A DNA stretch of 37,530 nt from Streptomyces sp. CB02009 (GCF_001905825.1 NZ_LIVV01000007.1:476406-513935), one strand, 5' to 3'. Counted from the first letter of the stretch, positions 7,969 to 16,675 are shown. Translations and numbers: made by a program. Notes: a model not told the origin generated them from the sequence alone.

Positions 7969-9048
7969 ATGTCCACCACCGCACTGAACGATCTCTCTCG
8001 GGTTCCGATCGTGCAGGCCCCCATGGCCGGTGGCGGCTCCTCTCCCGAGCTGGTCGGAGCCGTGTGCGCGGCCGGGGCGCTCGGCTTCCTGGCCGGCGGG
8101 TACAAGACGGCCGGAGGCCTCTACCAGGAGATCAAGCAGGTGCGCGGGCTCACCGCACGCCCCTTCGGCGTGAACCTCTTCCTGCCGGAGTCGGGGCGGC
8201 CCGCCGACCCCGCCTCCGTCGAGGTCTACCGGCATCAGCTCGCGGGCGAGGCGACCTGGTACGAGACCCCCCTCGGCGAGACCGACGACTGCCGTGACGA
8301 CGCGTACGACGCCAAGCTGGCGATCCTCCTGGAGGACCCGGTCCGCGTGGTCTCGTTCACCTTCGGCTGCCCCGCGCCCGAGGTCCTCGCGTCCTTCGCG
8401 CGCGTGGGAACGTTCACGATCGTGACCGTCACCTCCGCGGAGGAGGCCCTCGCCGCCCAGCAGGCCGGGGCGAACGCGGTCTGCGTGCAGGGCGCGGAGG
8501 CGGGCGGACACCAGGGCACGTTCCGCGACGACCCCGCCGACGACGCCCCGGGCACCGGACTGCTCGCCCTGCTCGGCCTGGTGCGCGAGAGCGTCTCCCT
8601 GCCGGTCGTCGCGGCCGGCGGCATCATGCGCGGAGCGCAGATCGCCGCGGTCCTGGCCGCCGGGGCGGACGCCGCCCAGCTCGGCACGGCCTTCCTCCGC
8701 TGCCCCGAGTCGGGCGCCCACCCGCTGCACAAGCGGGCCCTGACCGACCCGCTGTACACCCGGACCGCCCTCACCCGGGCCTTCACCGGACGGCCGGCGC
8801 GCGGCCTCGTCAACCGCTTCATGCGCGAGCACGGGCCGTACGCCCCCGCCGCCTACCCCGAGATCCACCACCTCACCGCCCCGATCCGGAAGGCCGCCGC
8901 CACCGCGGGGGACGCCCAGGGCATGGCCCTGTGGGCCGGTCAGGGCCACCGGCTCGCCCGCGAACTCCCCGCCGGGCAGCTGGTCGAGGTGCTGGCCGCC
9001 GAACTCGACACCGCTCTCTCCGAGCTGCCCCACAGGAGCGCCTCATGA
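7969..9048 (+). CDS. nitronate monooxygenase / 2-nitropropane dioxygenase-like flavoprotein
   Basis: The 359-residue TIM-barrel protein begins with the NMO signature PIVQAPMAGG and has the VQGAEAGGHQG loop with His181 (the catalytic base position in class I NMOs) and the phosphate-binding VVAAGGIMRG loop for FMN. Such enzymes oxidise propionate-3-nitronate and other alkyl nitronates to aldehydes or ketones plus nitrite. Many homologues are of unknown substrate, so the physiological role is open. Its TGA stop overlaps the rsmE ATG (ATGA), so the two are an operon. Confidence 0.88.
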   Translation: MSTTALNDLSRVPIVQAPMAGGGSSPELVGAVCAAGALGFLAGGYKTAGGLYQEIKQVRGLTARPFGVNLFLPESGRPADPASVEVYRHQLAGEATWYETPLGETDDCRDDAYDAKLAILLEDPVRVVSFTFGCPAPEVLASFARVGTFTIVTVTSAEEALAAQQAGANAVCVQGAEAGGHQGTFRDDPADDAPGTGLLALLGLVRESVSLPVVAAGGIMRGAQIAAVLAAGADAAQLGTAFLRCPESGAHPLHKRALTDPLYTRTALTRAFTGRPARGLVNRFMREHGPYAPAAYPEIHHLTAPIRKAAATAGDAQGMALWAGQGHRLARELPAGQLVEVLAAELDTALSELPHRSAS

Positions 9049-9788
9049 CCGCACCCGTCTTCGTCGTCGACGCCGTTCCCGGACCCGGGAGCTTCCTCCT
9101 GGACGGCCCGGAGGGCCGGCACGCCGTCTCGGTGAAGCGGCTCCGGGAGGGCGAGGAGCTCGTCCTCGCCGACGGCCGGGGCCGCTGGGCCGCGTGCGTG
9201 GTGCTGGCCGCCGAGGGCAAGGACCAGCTCACGGTGCGGGTCGACGAGGTGCACGAGGACCCCGCGGAGGAGCCCCGTATCACCGTCGTCCAGGCGCTGC
9301 CCAAGGGCGACCGGGGCGAACTCGCCGTCGAGACCATGACGGAGACCGGGGTGGACGCGATCGTGCCGTGGGCCGCCTCCCGCTGCATCACGCAGTGGAA
9401 GGGCGACCGGGGTCTGAAGGCGCTCGCCAAGTGGCGGTCCACCGCGCGCGAGGCCGGGAAGCAGTCGCGCCGCTCCCGGTTCCCCGAGGTCGCGGACCTG
9501 ATGACGACCAAGCAGGCCGCCGCGCTGCTGGCGGGCGCCGACTTCGCCGCCGTGCTGCACGAGGACCGCGACCATCCGAGCGGTGCGCTCGCCACCGCGG
9601 AACTCCCCGTGAAGGGCTCGATCGTGCTGGTCGTCGGCCCCGAGGGCGGGGTCTCGCCGGAGGAGCTCGCGGCGTTCGAGGCGGCGGGGGCGAAGCCGTA
9701 CCGGCTCGGCAGGAGCGTGCTGCGGACGTCGACGGCGGGCACGGCGGCGACGGCACTCGTCCTGGGGCGCACGGGCCGCTGGAGCTGA
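9045..9788 (+). CDS. rsmE: RsmE, 16S rRNA m3U1498 methyltransferase
   Basis: The 247-residue product matches the family length. The N-terminal PUA-like domain contains EGRHAVSVKRLREGEELVLADG; the C-terminal SPOUT knot shows VVGPEGGVSPEELAAF and YRLGRSVLRTSTAG, the SAM-binding motifs. It methylates U1498 in the 30S decoding region. ATG 9045 overlaps the stop of the preceding gene and has AGGAG at 9034-9038. It converges with the small gene at 9829. Confidence 0.95.
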   Translation: MTAPVFVVDAVPGPGSFLLDGPEGRHAVSVKRLREGEELVLADGRGRWAACVVLAAEGKDQLTVRVDEVHEDPAEEPRITVVQALPKGDRGELAVETMTETGVDAIVPWAASRCITQWKGDRGLKALAKWRSTAREAGKQSRRSRFPEVADLMTTKQAAALLAGADFAAVLHEDRDHPSGALATAELPVKGSIVLVVGPEGGVSPEELAAFEAAGAKPYRLGRSVLRTSTAGTAATALVLGRTGRWS

Positions 9789-9828
9789 TCGCCTCCGGCC
9801 ACGAGCCCGGCCTGATCAGCGGGCACCC

Positions 9829-10203
9829 CTAGGCGCTCGTGGGCCCTTCCCCTGCCGTCAGGGCGTCGTAGAGGGGCCAGCCGTCCTCGTCGTGGATGCC
9901 GTGGGCGGTCGGGAGCAGGCCGCGGGCCGCCGCCTCGTCGAGGAAGCGGCGGGCGACGCCCGGCTCGTTCAGGTTGAGGATCGCGCCGGCGCCGGTCGAG
10001 GCGATGTCGCCCGCGCCGAAGGGGTAGCCGGCCACGATGCGGCCCGGACCGTCCCGGAAGAGCAGCCGGAGCTGGGCGTGGCGGTTCTCCGCGCGGCGCA
10101 GGGTGAGGAACGTCAGGCAGTCCGGGGTGTGGTGGTGCCCCACGTTCCACAGCCAGACCGTGGACCCCGCCGTCAGCCTGCGCGGTACGCGGTCGCGTCT
10201 CAT
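9829..10203 (-). CDS. hypothetical protein, 124 residues
   Basis: I do not recognise a family. The protein starts MRRDRVPRRLTAGSTVWLWNVGHHHTPD, has an internal RRAENRHAQLRLLFRDGPGRIVAGYPFGAGDI stretch and no signal peptide or membrane segment. The triple-His GHHHTPD could bind a metal. A TACACT hexamer 7 bases upstream of the ATG gives a leaderless promoter, which together with good codon bias supports that it is real. It is convergent with rsmE (40 bases apart) and divergent from the AAA+ gene. Confidence 0.7.
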   Translation of the reverse strand: MRRDRVPRRLTAGSTVWLWNVGHHHTPDCLTFLTLRRAENRHAQLRLLFRDGPGRIVAGYPFGAGDIASTGAGAILNLNEPGVARRFLDEAAARGLLPTAHGIHDEDGWPLYDALTAGEGPTSA

Positions 10204-10210
10204 CCGGCGA

Positions 10211-10216
10211 AGTGTA
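10211..10216 (-). promoter_or_regulatory. -10 hexamer of leaderless promoter (gene at 9829-10203)
   Basis: TACACT on the minus strand, 7 bases upstream of the ATG at 10203. No clear -35. Confidence 0.45.
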
Positions 10217-10242
10217 CGGAGTGTGCAACGGACCGCACCCGG

Positions 10243-10273
10243 TGGACATCCCGCCCCGCGCGCTCCTTAGGCT
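10243..10273 (+). promoter_or_regulatory. promoter of AAA+ gene, leaderless
   Basis: TAGGCT (10268-10273) ends 6 bases before the ATG at 10280. TGGACA (10243-10248), one base from TTGACA, lies 19 bases upstream of it. Together these form the most complete leaderless promoter on the plus strand. Confidence 0.6.
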
Positions 10274-10279
10274 GGCCGC

Positions 10280-11662
10280 ATGGCCGACGAGTCCCCCCTC
10301 ATCCGCAGTCTGCGCGCCGCCGTGGCCGCCGCGCCCGGTGACGTACCCCTGCGTCTCCACTTCGCCGAACTCCTCCTCTCCGAGGGACGGAACGACGAGG
10401 CCGTCGCGGAGGCGGCCGTCGCGCTCCAGCACGCACCGGGGGACGCGGACGCGCGTGCGCTGATGATGCGGGCCATGGGGATGCCGCCGGCCGCGGCCAC
10501 CGCTCCCGCGGGCAGCGCCCGCCCCGAGCCGTCCGGACCGGCCGTGCCGTCCGGACCGGGCCAGTCGACCGCACCGGGCCAGTCGACCGCACCGGGCGAA
10601 GCGGCCGAGCCGTCCGGACCGGCCGAGCCGCCCGCGCGGCCCGAGCCGACCACGGGCAAGGCCCCCGCCTTCGACTGGGACGCCGCCGAGCAGCAGGTGC
10701 AGGACGTCGTCGGGCCCCGTTTCCTGGAGGACCCCCAGGCCGCCGCCGGCGACGGGGCCGCCGGGGACGCCGACGCCTGGGACGTCGACGCGCCCGGCGC
10801 CGTACGCCTCGCGGACGTCGGCGGCATGGACGAGGTCAAGGAGCGCCTGGAGGCCGCCTTCCTCGCGCCCATGCGCAACCCCGAACTGCGCAGGCTGTAC
10901 GGCAAGTCGCTGCGCGGCGGGCTGCTCCTCTACGGGCCTCCCGGCTGCGGCAAGACCTTCATCGCGCGGGCCGTCGCCGGCGAGCTGGGCGCGAACTTCC
11001 TCACCGTCTCGCTCTCCGACGTCCTCGACATGTGGATCGGGGCCTCCGAGAAGAACATCCACGACATCTTCGAGACCGCCCGCCGCCAGGCCCCCTGCGT
11101 CGTCTTCCTCGACGAGCTGGACGCCCTCGGCGCCAAGCGCTCCCGCACCCACCACAGCGGACTGCGCAATGTCGTCAACCAGCTCCTCACCGAGCTCGAC
11201 GGCATCGCGAGCGGCGCGGGCAACGAAGGCGTGTTCGTGCTCGCCGCCACCAACGTGCCCTGGGACGTGGACATCGCGCTGCGCCGCCCCGGCCGCCTCG
11301 ACCGCACGCTCCTCGTGCTGCCGCCGGACGCCACCGCGCGCGAGTCGATCCTCCGCTACCACCTGCGCGAGCGGCCCATCGAGGCCGTCGACCTCGGCAA
11401 GCTCGTCAAGGCCACCGAGGACTTCTCCGGCGCCGACCTCGCCCATGTCTGCGAGTCGGCCGCCGAGGCCGCGCTGCTCGACTCCGCCCGCAGCGGCTCC
11501 GTACGGCTGATCACCACCAAGGACCTGCTGGGCGCGGCCAAGCAGATCAAGCCGTCCACCGAGCCGTGGTTCGCCGCCGCGCGGAACGTCGCCATGTTCG
11601 CCAACGAGGGCGGCCTGTACGACGACCTCCTCGCCCACCTCAAGCGGAAGCGCAAGCTGTGA
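10280..11662 (+). CDS. AAA+ ATPase with N-terminal helical repeat domain (Cdc48/SpoVK-like)
   Basis: The 460-residue protein has three parts. Residues 1-65 look like a short TPR-type helical region (LRLHFAELLLSEGRNDEAVAEAAVALQHAPGD). Residues 70-130 are a Pro/Ala/Gly-rich linker with duplicated GQSTAP. From about 175 on there is one AAA+ module with Walker A GPPGCGKT (219-226), Walker B FLDELD (Asp278-Glu279), the sensor-1 segment AATN and the arginine-finger region RRPGRLDR. The single module and the ADVGGMDEVKERLEA entry resemble the classical AAA family (FtsH/Cdc48/SpoVK) remodellers. It overlaps the TPR membrane protein by 4 bases (GTGA), so the two very probably work together, perhaps as a membrane-recruited remodelling ATPase. 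No protease or substrate gene is adjacent. Confidence 0.87.
   Translation: MADESPLIRSLRAAVAAAPGDVPLRLHFAELLLSEGRNDEAVAEAAVALQHAPGDADARALMMRAMGMPPAAATAPAGSARPEPSGPAVPSGPGQSTAPGQSTAPGEAAEPSGPAEPPARPEPTTGKAPAFDWDAAEQQVQDVVGPRFLEDPQAAAGDGAAGDADAWDVDAPGAVRLADVGGMDEVKERLEAAFLAPMRNPELRRLYGKSLRGGLLLYGPPGCGKTFIARAVAGELGANFLTVSLSDVLDMWIGASEKNIHDIFETARRQAPCVVFLDELDALGAKRSRTHHSGLRNVVNQLLTELDGIASGAGNEGVFVLAATNVPWDVDIALRRPGRLDRTLLVLPPDATARESILRYHLRERPIEAVDLGKLVKATEDFSGADLAHVCESAAEAALLDSARSGSVRLITTKDLLGAAKQIKPSTEPWFAAARNVAMFANEGGLYDDLLAHLKRKRKL
10528..10630 (+). repeat. tandem repeats in linker of AAA+ gene
   Basis: An exact 18-bp duplication (10558-10575 and 10576-10593, encoding GQSTAP twice) is flanked by three copies of CCGTCCGGACCG-type units (PSGPA/PSGPG). 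This is a likely length-variable region between the helical domain and the ATPase. Confidence 0.8.
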
Positions 11663-12753
11663 CCACGCCCACCACACTGCTGCGCGCCGAAGCCCTGTAC
11701 GACACGGGGCGGTTCGCGCAGGCCGGGGAACTGGTCGCCCAGCACCTGGCGAGCGAACCGGAGGACGCCGAGGCACTCGTCCTGCTCGCCCGCTGCCACC
11801 ACCGGGCCGAGAAGTACCAGGCCGCCCTGGAAGCCGTGGACGGCGCGCTGCGCGCCGAACCCGAGCTCCTCATGGCCTGGCTGATGCGGGTCCAGATCCT
11901 GCTCGAACTGCGCCGGTTCCAGGAGGCGGAGGCCGCCGCCCGGTACGCGGTGCGGCTCGCCCCGCAGTACTGGGGCACCCACTACGCCCTCGGCACCGCC
12001 CTCGCCCAGTTCGCGGAGCACGCGCGGACGCCCGCGCGCACCGTCGAGGCGTACGAGGCGGCGCGGGCCGCCGTCAGCCTCGCGCCCGAGGAGGACGCGG
12101 CCCACTTCCTGGTGGGGCTCACCGCCCAGCGCCGGGGCGACCACGCCACCGCGCAGCGGGCGTACGAGGCGGCCCTGCGGCTCAACCCGCAGAGCAGCGA
12201 GGCCCACAACAACCTGTCGCTGCTCCGGCTGCGGCGCCGCTGGTTCCGCCGCGGGGCCTGGACCCAGGCCGCCGAGGGCTTCGTGGCCTCCGCCGCGCTC
12301 GACCTCCAGGACCGCAAGGCCCGCTACAACCTGGAGGCCATGGCCTGGAACACCGTCGCCGGGGCGCGCTGGGTGGCGCTGCTCGGCTTCGTCGCCTCGA
12401 CGTTCGGCGCCGCTCCGGTCCGGAGCGGCGAGACCGGCGCGGACGCGATCGTGCCGTTCCTGATCGGCGCGGCCGTGATCGCCGGGGCCTGGGGCGGCTG
12501 GGTGCTGTGGATGAGCCGCCGGGTGCCGCCCCGGCTGCGCCGCCCGATGCTCCTCGTGGCGCGCTCCTGCCGGCCGGTGATCGCGATGGCCACGGCGGTG
12601 GGGCTGCTCGGGCTGTACTCGGTGGTGTCGATGGCCCTCTGGTCCTTCGACGCCGGGCTGGTCGGCGGGCTCGGGACGCCGCTGTTCTGGGCCGTGATCA
12701 TCACGTACTGGGTGAGCCGCTCGGCCCTCAACCGCCGCGCGCCCAAGGACTGA
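11659..12753 (+). CDS. TPR protein with four C-terminal membrane segments
   Basis: The 364-residue protein starts at GTG 11659, overlapping the AAA+ stop by 4 bases. Residues 5-200 contain about five TPR-like units (AEALYDTGRFAQAGELVAQHLASEP, ALVLLARCHHRAEKYQAALEAVDGAL and others). After a basic segment (RLRRRWFRRGAW), residues about 236-355 hold four hydrophobic stretches (near 236-253, 263-283, 306-330 and 338-354). There is no signal peptide, so the TPR region should be cytoplasmic. Translational coupling suggests that it is the membrane anchor or adaptor for the AAA+ ATPase upstream. I do not know a named family for the pair. Confidence 0.85.
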   Translation: MTTPTTLLRAEALYDTGRFAQAGELVAQHLASEPEDAEALVLLARCHHRAEKYQAALEAVDGALRAEPELLMAWLMRVQILLELRRFQEAEAAARYAVRLAPQYWGTHYALGTALAQFAEHARTPARTVEAYEAARAAVSLAPEEDAAHFLVGLTAQRRGDHATAQRAYEAALRLNPQSSEAHNNLSLLRLRRRWFRRGAWTQAAEGFVASAALDLQDRKARYNLEAMAWNTVAGARWVALLGFVASTFGAAPVRSGETGADAIVPFLIGAAVIAGAWGGWVLWMSRRVPPRLRRPMLLVARSCRPVIAMATAVGLLGLYSVVSMALWSFDAGLVGGLGTPLFWAVIITYWVSRSALNRRAPKD

Positions 12754-12784
12754 CCTGGGACGCGGCGGCGGCCGCGGCGGCGGA

Positions 12785-12790
12785 TAGCAT
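12785..12790 (+). promoter_or_regulatory. -10 hexamer for HIT gene
   Basis: TAGCAT lies 38 bases before the ATG at 12829, with a GAGGAGG Shine-Dalgarno at 12814-12820. It indicates an independent transcript starting within the 75-base gap after the TPR gene. Confidence 0.4.
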
Positions 12791-12828
12791 GCGGGGGTAG
12801 CGACCGACGAGGCGAGGAGGCCCGGGCC

Positions 12829-13188
12829 ATGGCCGGAGAGCCGCAGAGCGACTGCCTGTTCTGCAAGATCGTGGCGGGGGAGGTGCCGGCGACGATCGTG
12901 CGCGAGACGGAGACCACGCTCGCGTTCCGCGACATCAACCCGCAGGCGCCCAGCCACGTCCTGGTGATCCCGCGCCTCCACTACCCGGACGCCGCGTCCC
13001 TGGCCTCCGCGGCCCCGACCGTCGCCGCCGACGTGCTGCGCGAGGCCGGAGAGGTCGCCGCCCAGGAGAAGGTCGAGGGCAGCGGCTTCAGGATCGTCTT
13101 CAACACCGGCGCCGGCGCGGGCCAGACCGTCTTCCACGCCCACGCGCACGTGCTCGGAGGCCGCGGCCTCAACTGGCCCCCCGGCTAG
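12829..13188 (+). CDS. HIT-family nucleotide hydrolase (HINT-like)
   Basis: The 119-residue protein starts with CLFCKIVAGEVPA, where the CxxC pair is typical of zinc-binding HINT-branch proteins. It ends with the catalytic triad HAHAH at residues 103-107 in VFHAHAHVLGGRGLNWPPG. HINT enzymes hydrolyse AMP-lysine or related phosphoramidates; the physiological substrate is unknown. A strong GAGGAGG at 12814-12820 supports the start. It is followed after 13 bases by the RNase Z gene in the same direction. Confidence 0.94.
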   Translation: MAGEPQSDCLFCKIVAGEVPATIVRETETTLAFRDINPQAPSHVLVIPRLHYPDAASLASAAPTVAADVLREAGEVAAQEKVEGSGFRIVFNTGAGAGQTVFHAHAHVLGGRGLNWPPG

Positions 13189-13201
13189 ACCGGCGGCACC
13201 C

Positions 13202-14104
13202 ATGTCCGTACGAGAACTCGTCGTGCTCGGGACCGCGAGCCAGGTCCCGACCCGGCACCGCAACCACAACGGCTACCTGCTGCGCTGGGACGGCCAGGGC
13301 ATCCTCTTCGACCCCGGTGAGGGCACCCAGCGCCAGATGCTGCGGGCCGGGGTGGCCGCGCACGACATCGACCGGATCTGCGTCACGCACTTCCACGGCG
13401 ACCACTCGCTCGGCCTCGCCGGGGTGATCCAGCGGATCAACCTCGACCAGGTCCCGCACCCCGTCACCGCGCACTACCCGGCGAGCGGGCAGCACTTCTT
13501 CGAGCGGCTGCGGTACGCCACGGCCTACCGGGAGACCGTGCGGCTGGCCGAGGCGCCGGTGGCCGCCGACGGGCCGCTCGCCGTGACCGACGCGTACACC
13601 CTCGACGCCCGTCTGCTCTCGCACCCGGTCGAGTCGTACGGCTACCGGCTCACCGAGCCCGACGGGCGCCGCGTCCTGCCCGAACGGCTCGCCGCGCACG
13701 GCATCAAGGGCCCCGACGTCGGCCGCCTCCAGCGCGAGGGCGTCCTCGGCGGCGTGACCCTCGACGACGTCAGCGAGGTCCGGCGCGGGCAGCGGTTCGC
13801 CTTCGTCATGGACACCCGGCTCTGCGACGGCGTGCACGCGCTCGCCGAAGGCGCCGACATGCTCGTCATCGAGTCGACCTTCCTCGACGAGGACGTCCGC
13901 CTCGCCACCGACCACGGCCATCTGACGGCCGGGCAGGCCGCGGCGGTCGCCCGGGACGCGGGTGTACGGCACCTCGTCCTGACCCACTTCTCGCAGCGCT
14001 ACTCCGACCCGGCCGAGTTCGAGCGGCAGGCGCGGGCGGCCGGGTTCGACGGCGAACTGAGCATTGCCCAGGACCTCATGAGGGTCCCCGTACCGAAGAG
14101 ATAG
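13202..14104 (+). CDS. rnz: ribonuclease Z (tRNA 3'-endonuclease)
   Basis: The 300-residue MBL-fold protein has the length of bacterial short-form RNase Z. It starts with ELVVLGTASQVPTRHRNHNGY and carries the FDPGEGTQRQM loop, the zinc motif THFHGDH (62-68), VMDTRLCD and the C-terminal LVLTHFSQRY. It removes 3' trailers from tRNA precursors. It sits between the HIT and deaminase genes with 10-13 base gaps, so the three are likely cotranscribed. Confidence 0.9.
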   Translation: MSVRELVVLGTASQVPTRHRNHNGYLLRWDGQGILFDPGEGTQRQMLRAGVAAHDIDRICVTHFHGDHSLGLAGVIQRINLDQVPHPVTAHYPASGQHFFERLRYATAYRETVRLAEAPVAADGPLAVTDAYTLDARLLSHPVESYGYRLTEPDGRRVLPERLAAHGIKGPDVGRLQREGVLGGVTLDDVSEVRRGQRFAFVMDTRLCDGVHALAEGADMLVIESTFLDEDVRLATDHGHLTAGQAAAVARDAGVRHLVLTHFSQRYSDPAEFERQARAAGFDGELSIAQDLMRVPVPKR

Positions 14105-14114
14105 AGCACCACGC

Positions 14115-15131
14115 ATGCCCCTCCCCGCGGCTCTCCCCAAGGCCGAACTGCACCTCCACATCGAAGGCACCCTCGAACCCGAGCTGGCCTTCGCGCTCGC
14201 CGCGCGCAACGGCGTCACCCTGCCGTACGCGGACACCGAGGCCCTGCGCGAGGCGTACCGCTTCAGCGACCTCCAGTCCTTCCTGGACCTCTACTACGGC
14301 CTGATGGCGGTCCTGCGCACCGCCGAGGACTTCACCGAGCTCACCGACGCCTACCTGGAGCGCGCCGCCGCCCAGGGCGTCAGGCACGCCGAGATCTTCT
14401 TCGACCCGCAGGCGCACACCGCCCGCGGCGTCCCCCTCGGCACGGTGATCGAGGGCCTGAGCGCCTCCCTCGCACGCTCCGAGGAGCGGTACGGGGTCTC
14501 CACCCGGCTCATCATGTGCTTCCTGCGCGACGAGTCGGCGGAGTCGGCGCTCGCGACCCTGGAGGCCGCGAAGCCCTACCTGGACCGGATCACCGGTGTC
14601 GGCCTGGACTCGGCGGAGGTCGGCCACCCGCCGGCCAAGTTCCGCGAGGTGTACGAGGCCGCCGCGGCGCTCGGGCTGCGCCGTGTCGCCCACGCGGGCG
14701 AGGAGGGCCCCGCGGCGTACGTCCGCGAGGCGCTCGACGTCCTCGGCGTGGAGCGGATCGACCACGGGCTGCGGTGCATGGAGGACCCGGAGCTCGTGGA
14801 GCGGCTCGTGCGGGAGCGGGTGCCGCTGACGCTCTGTCCGCTGTCGAACGTGCGGCTGCGGGCCATCGACGTGCTGGGTGACCACCCGCTGCCGGCGATG
14901 ATGGCGGCGGGGCTGCTCGTCACCGTGAACTCGGACGACCCGGCGTACTTCGGCGGGTACGTGGGGGACAACTTCGACGGGGTGCGGGAGACGCTGGGGC
15001 TTTCGCAGGAGCAGTTGCGGGAGCTGGCGCGGAACTCGTTCGAGGCGTCGTTCCTGGAGGACGACGAGGCGCGTCGGGCGCGGTACCTGGCCGAGGTCGA
15101 GGCGTACGAGTTCGGCGGGGGCCGGGCGTAG
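14115..15131 (+). CDS. adenine (or adenosine) deaminase of the amidohydrolase superfamily
   Basis: The 338-residue TIM-barrel enzyme shows His13 and His15 in ELHLHIEGTL, the AHAGEEGP loop (metal His and catalytic Glu), RIDHGLRC, CPLSNVRLR and VNSDDPAYFGGYV. The combination FFDPQAHTARG, GLDSAEVGHPP, PLTLCPLSNV and NSDDPAYFGGYVGDNF is what I associate with the Aah1-type adenine deaminase branch rather than with classical adenosine deaminase, although automatic annotation usually says adenosine deaminase. It would convert adenine to hypoxanthine in purine salvage. It ends 3 bases before a degenerate tandem repeat. Confidence 0.85.
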   Translation: MPLPAALPKAELHLHIEGTLEPELAFALAARNGVTLPYADTEALREAYRFSDLQSFLDLYYGLMAVLRTAEDFTELTDAYLERAAAQGVRHAEIFFDPQAHTARGVPLGTVIEGLSASLARSEERYGVSTRLIMCFLRDESAESALATLEAAKPYLDRITGVGLDSAEVGHPPAKFREVYEAAAALGLRRVAHAGEEGPAAYVREALDVLGVERIDHGLRCMEDPELVERLVRERVPLTLCPLSNVRLRAIDVLGDHPLPAMMAAGLLVTVNSDDPAYFGGYVGDNFDGVRETLGLSQEQLRELARNSFEASFLEDDEARRARYLAEVEAYEFGGGRA

Positions 15132-15133
15132 CG

Positions 15134-15233
15134 CCCGTACCCCCTCAGTCCCGTACCCCCTCAGCCCCGGCCCCCTCAGCCCCGTACCCCCTCGACCCCG
15201 TACCCCCTCGGCCTAGGCCCCCTCAGCCCCGGT
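15134..15233. repeat. degenerate 15-16 bp tandem repeat between convergent genes
   Basis: About seven units of the type CCCCGTACCCCCTCAG run from just after the deaminase stop into the 3' end of the convergent MFS gene (stop at 15223-15225). Units differ by single bases (GTA versus GGC, CAG versus CGA or CGG). There is no hairpin. Confidence 0.85.
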
Positions 15234-16557
15234 CGCTCGGCCTCGCCAGACGGAAGGCCGACTTCGCCGGGCGGCGGCGGCCCGCGGCGGCCGGGACCCG
15301 GATCGGGGTGATCTCCTGTTCCGGCGCGCCCATCTGCGGGACCGTCGGCGGGGTGGCCGCCGCCGCGCCCGCCAGGACCGCGCCCGCCGCGCCGCCCCGC
15401 CGTCGCACCGAGCCCGGGACCAGGGGGCGGCCCGAGACGTGCCGGGCCACCGCCGTCATCGGCATCGCGACCAGGAGGAGCAGGGCGCACAGGACCGTGC
15501 CCATGCCCGGGTACCCCGCGCCCTCCGACAGGAGGCTGCCCGCCAGCGGGCCGCAGGCCACGCCCAGGGAGGACGCCGCGCCGACCAGGACCGCCCAGCG
15601 GCCCCGGGGGTCGAGGGAGGCGGCCAGGCCCAGGAGGTAGGAGAGGACCACCGGGTAGCAGGCGTTCCACAGGATCTCGCCCGTCGCGAAGGAGGCCAGG
15701 TCCCGCGCCGACGAGCTGAGCAGGACGCAGGCCGCGATGGCGACGGTGCCCACGCCGATCGGTACCGCCCGGCCCAGCCGGGAGCCGAGTGCGCCGGCCG
15801 CCGTCACCCCGAGGAGTCCCGCGCCGAGGGCAGCGGCGAAGACCGCTCCGACCGTGACCTCGGAGAGGCCGGCCTGGGTGAGGCCGATGCGGCCGCTCAC
15901 GCCCCACAGGGCGTTCTGGGAGAGGGACCAGAGGAGGATGCCGCCCGCCAGGACGGCGCCGGCCGTGCGGTGGGGGAGGGGCCCGGTCGGGGCGGACTCG
16001 CGGGGCTCCCGGACCGCGCCCGGGAGCCTGCTCGTGAGCGGCCACACCAGGGCCGCCGCGCAGGCGATCGCGAGGAGCGGCGGGGCGTGGCCGCCGGACA
16101 GGTGCGGGAGGGTGAGGTAGAGCGCGCCCGCCGTGGCCGAGACCGTGAGCAGGCCGAGCGTGGAGGCCCGGTGCGGGTCCCGCTGCCCGGCGATGCCGGC
16201 CGCCGCCACCGCCGTGGCCGTACCGGAGCCGAGGCCGCCGAGGACGGCGCCCGCGACCACCAGGGGCACGACGCCGGTCGCGGCGGCGGAGCCGTACCCC
16301 ACCGCCATGGCGAGCAGGCCCGCGCGGGCCGCCCGGCGGGGGCCGATCCGGTCCCCGCGCGCGGCGAGGGTGAAGCCCGCGGTGGAGGAGCCGAGGAGCA
16401 GGACGGATCCCACGAGGCCCGCCTGGGCCGGAGTGAGGCCGAGTCCGGCGGAGAGCCGGCCGACGACGGTCGGCAGCAGGTAGGGGGCCAGGTAGCCGGC
16501 GGTGAAGAGGGAGACGAGGGCGACGAGGGCCCCCGGGACGCGCGGGCGCGACGACAT
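15223..16557 (-). CDS. MFS transporter
   Basis: The 444-residue protein begins MSSRPRVPGALVALVSLFTAGYLAPYLLPT and has about 12 hydrophobic segments, with loop motif GDRIGPRRAARAG after the second. A polar tail (GAPEQEITPIRVPAAAGRRRPAKS) follows the last helix. The substrate is unknown. Start 16557 is chosen because upstream sequence is not membrane-protein-like; no good Shine-Dalgarno is visible there, so the start could be a few codons upstream. It is divergent from the PfkB kinase, sharing a 268-base region with a Crp-like palindrome. The last codons lie in the tandem repeat. Confidence 0.82.
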   Translation of the reverse strand: MSSRPRVPGALVALVSLFTAGYLAPYLLPTVVGRLSAGLGLTPAQAGLVGSVLLLGSSTAGFTLAARGDRIGPRRAARAGLLAMAVGYGSAAATGVVPLVVAGAVLGGLGSGTATAVAAAGIAGQRDPHRASTLGLLTVSATAGALYLTLPHLSGGHAPPLLAIACAAALVWPLTSRLPGAVREPRESAPTGPLPHRTAGAVLAGGILLWSLSQNALWGVSGRIGLTQAGLSEVTVGAVFAAALGAGLLGVTAAGALGSRLGRAVPIGVGTVAIAACVLLSSSARDLASFATGEILWNACYPVVLSYLLGLAASLDPRGRWAVLVGAASSLGVACGPLAGSLLSEGAGYPGMGTVLCALLLLVAMPMTAVARHVSGRPLVPGSVRRRGGAAGAVLAGAAAATPPTVPQMGAPEQEITPIRVPAAAGRRRPAKSAFRLARPSDRG

Positions 16558-16675
16558 GGGCGTTCCAGGAACTGAACAGGGAAGTGAGACGGCGCCCGGT
16601 GAGTCACGGGGTCGCGGCACCATGTGTATCAAGCATCCGACTGGGCGGAGAAGGTGGATTCCCCCGATTCGGTCA

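Noticed and set aside
8873..11776. 967-codon minus-strand open frame
   Set aside because: Antisense shadow of rsmE and the AAA+ gene with no recognisable domain; only the part at 9829-10203, in another frame, is a plausible gene.
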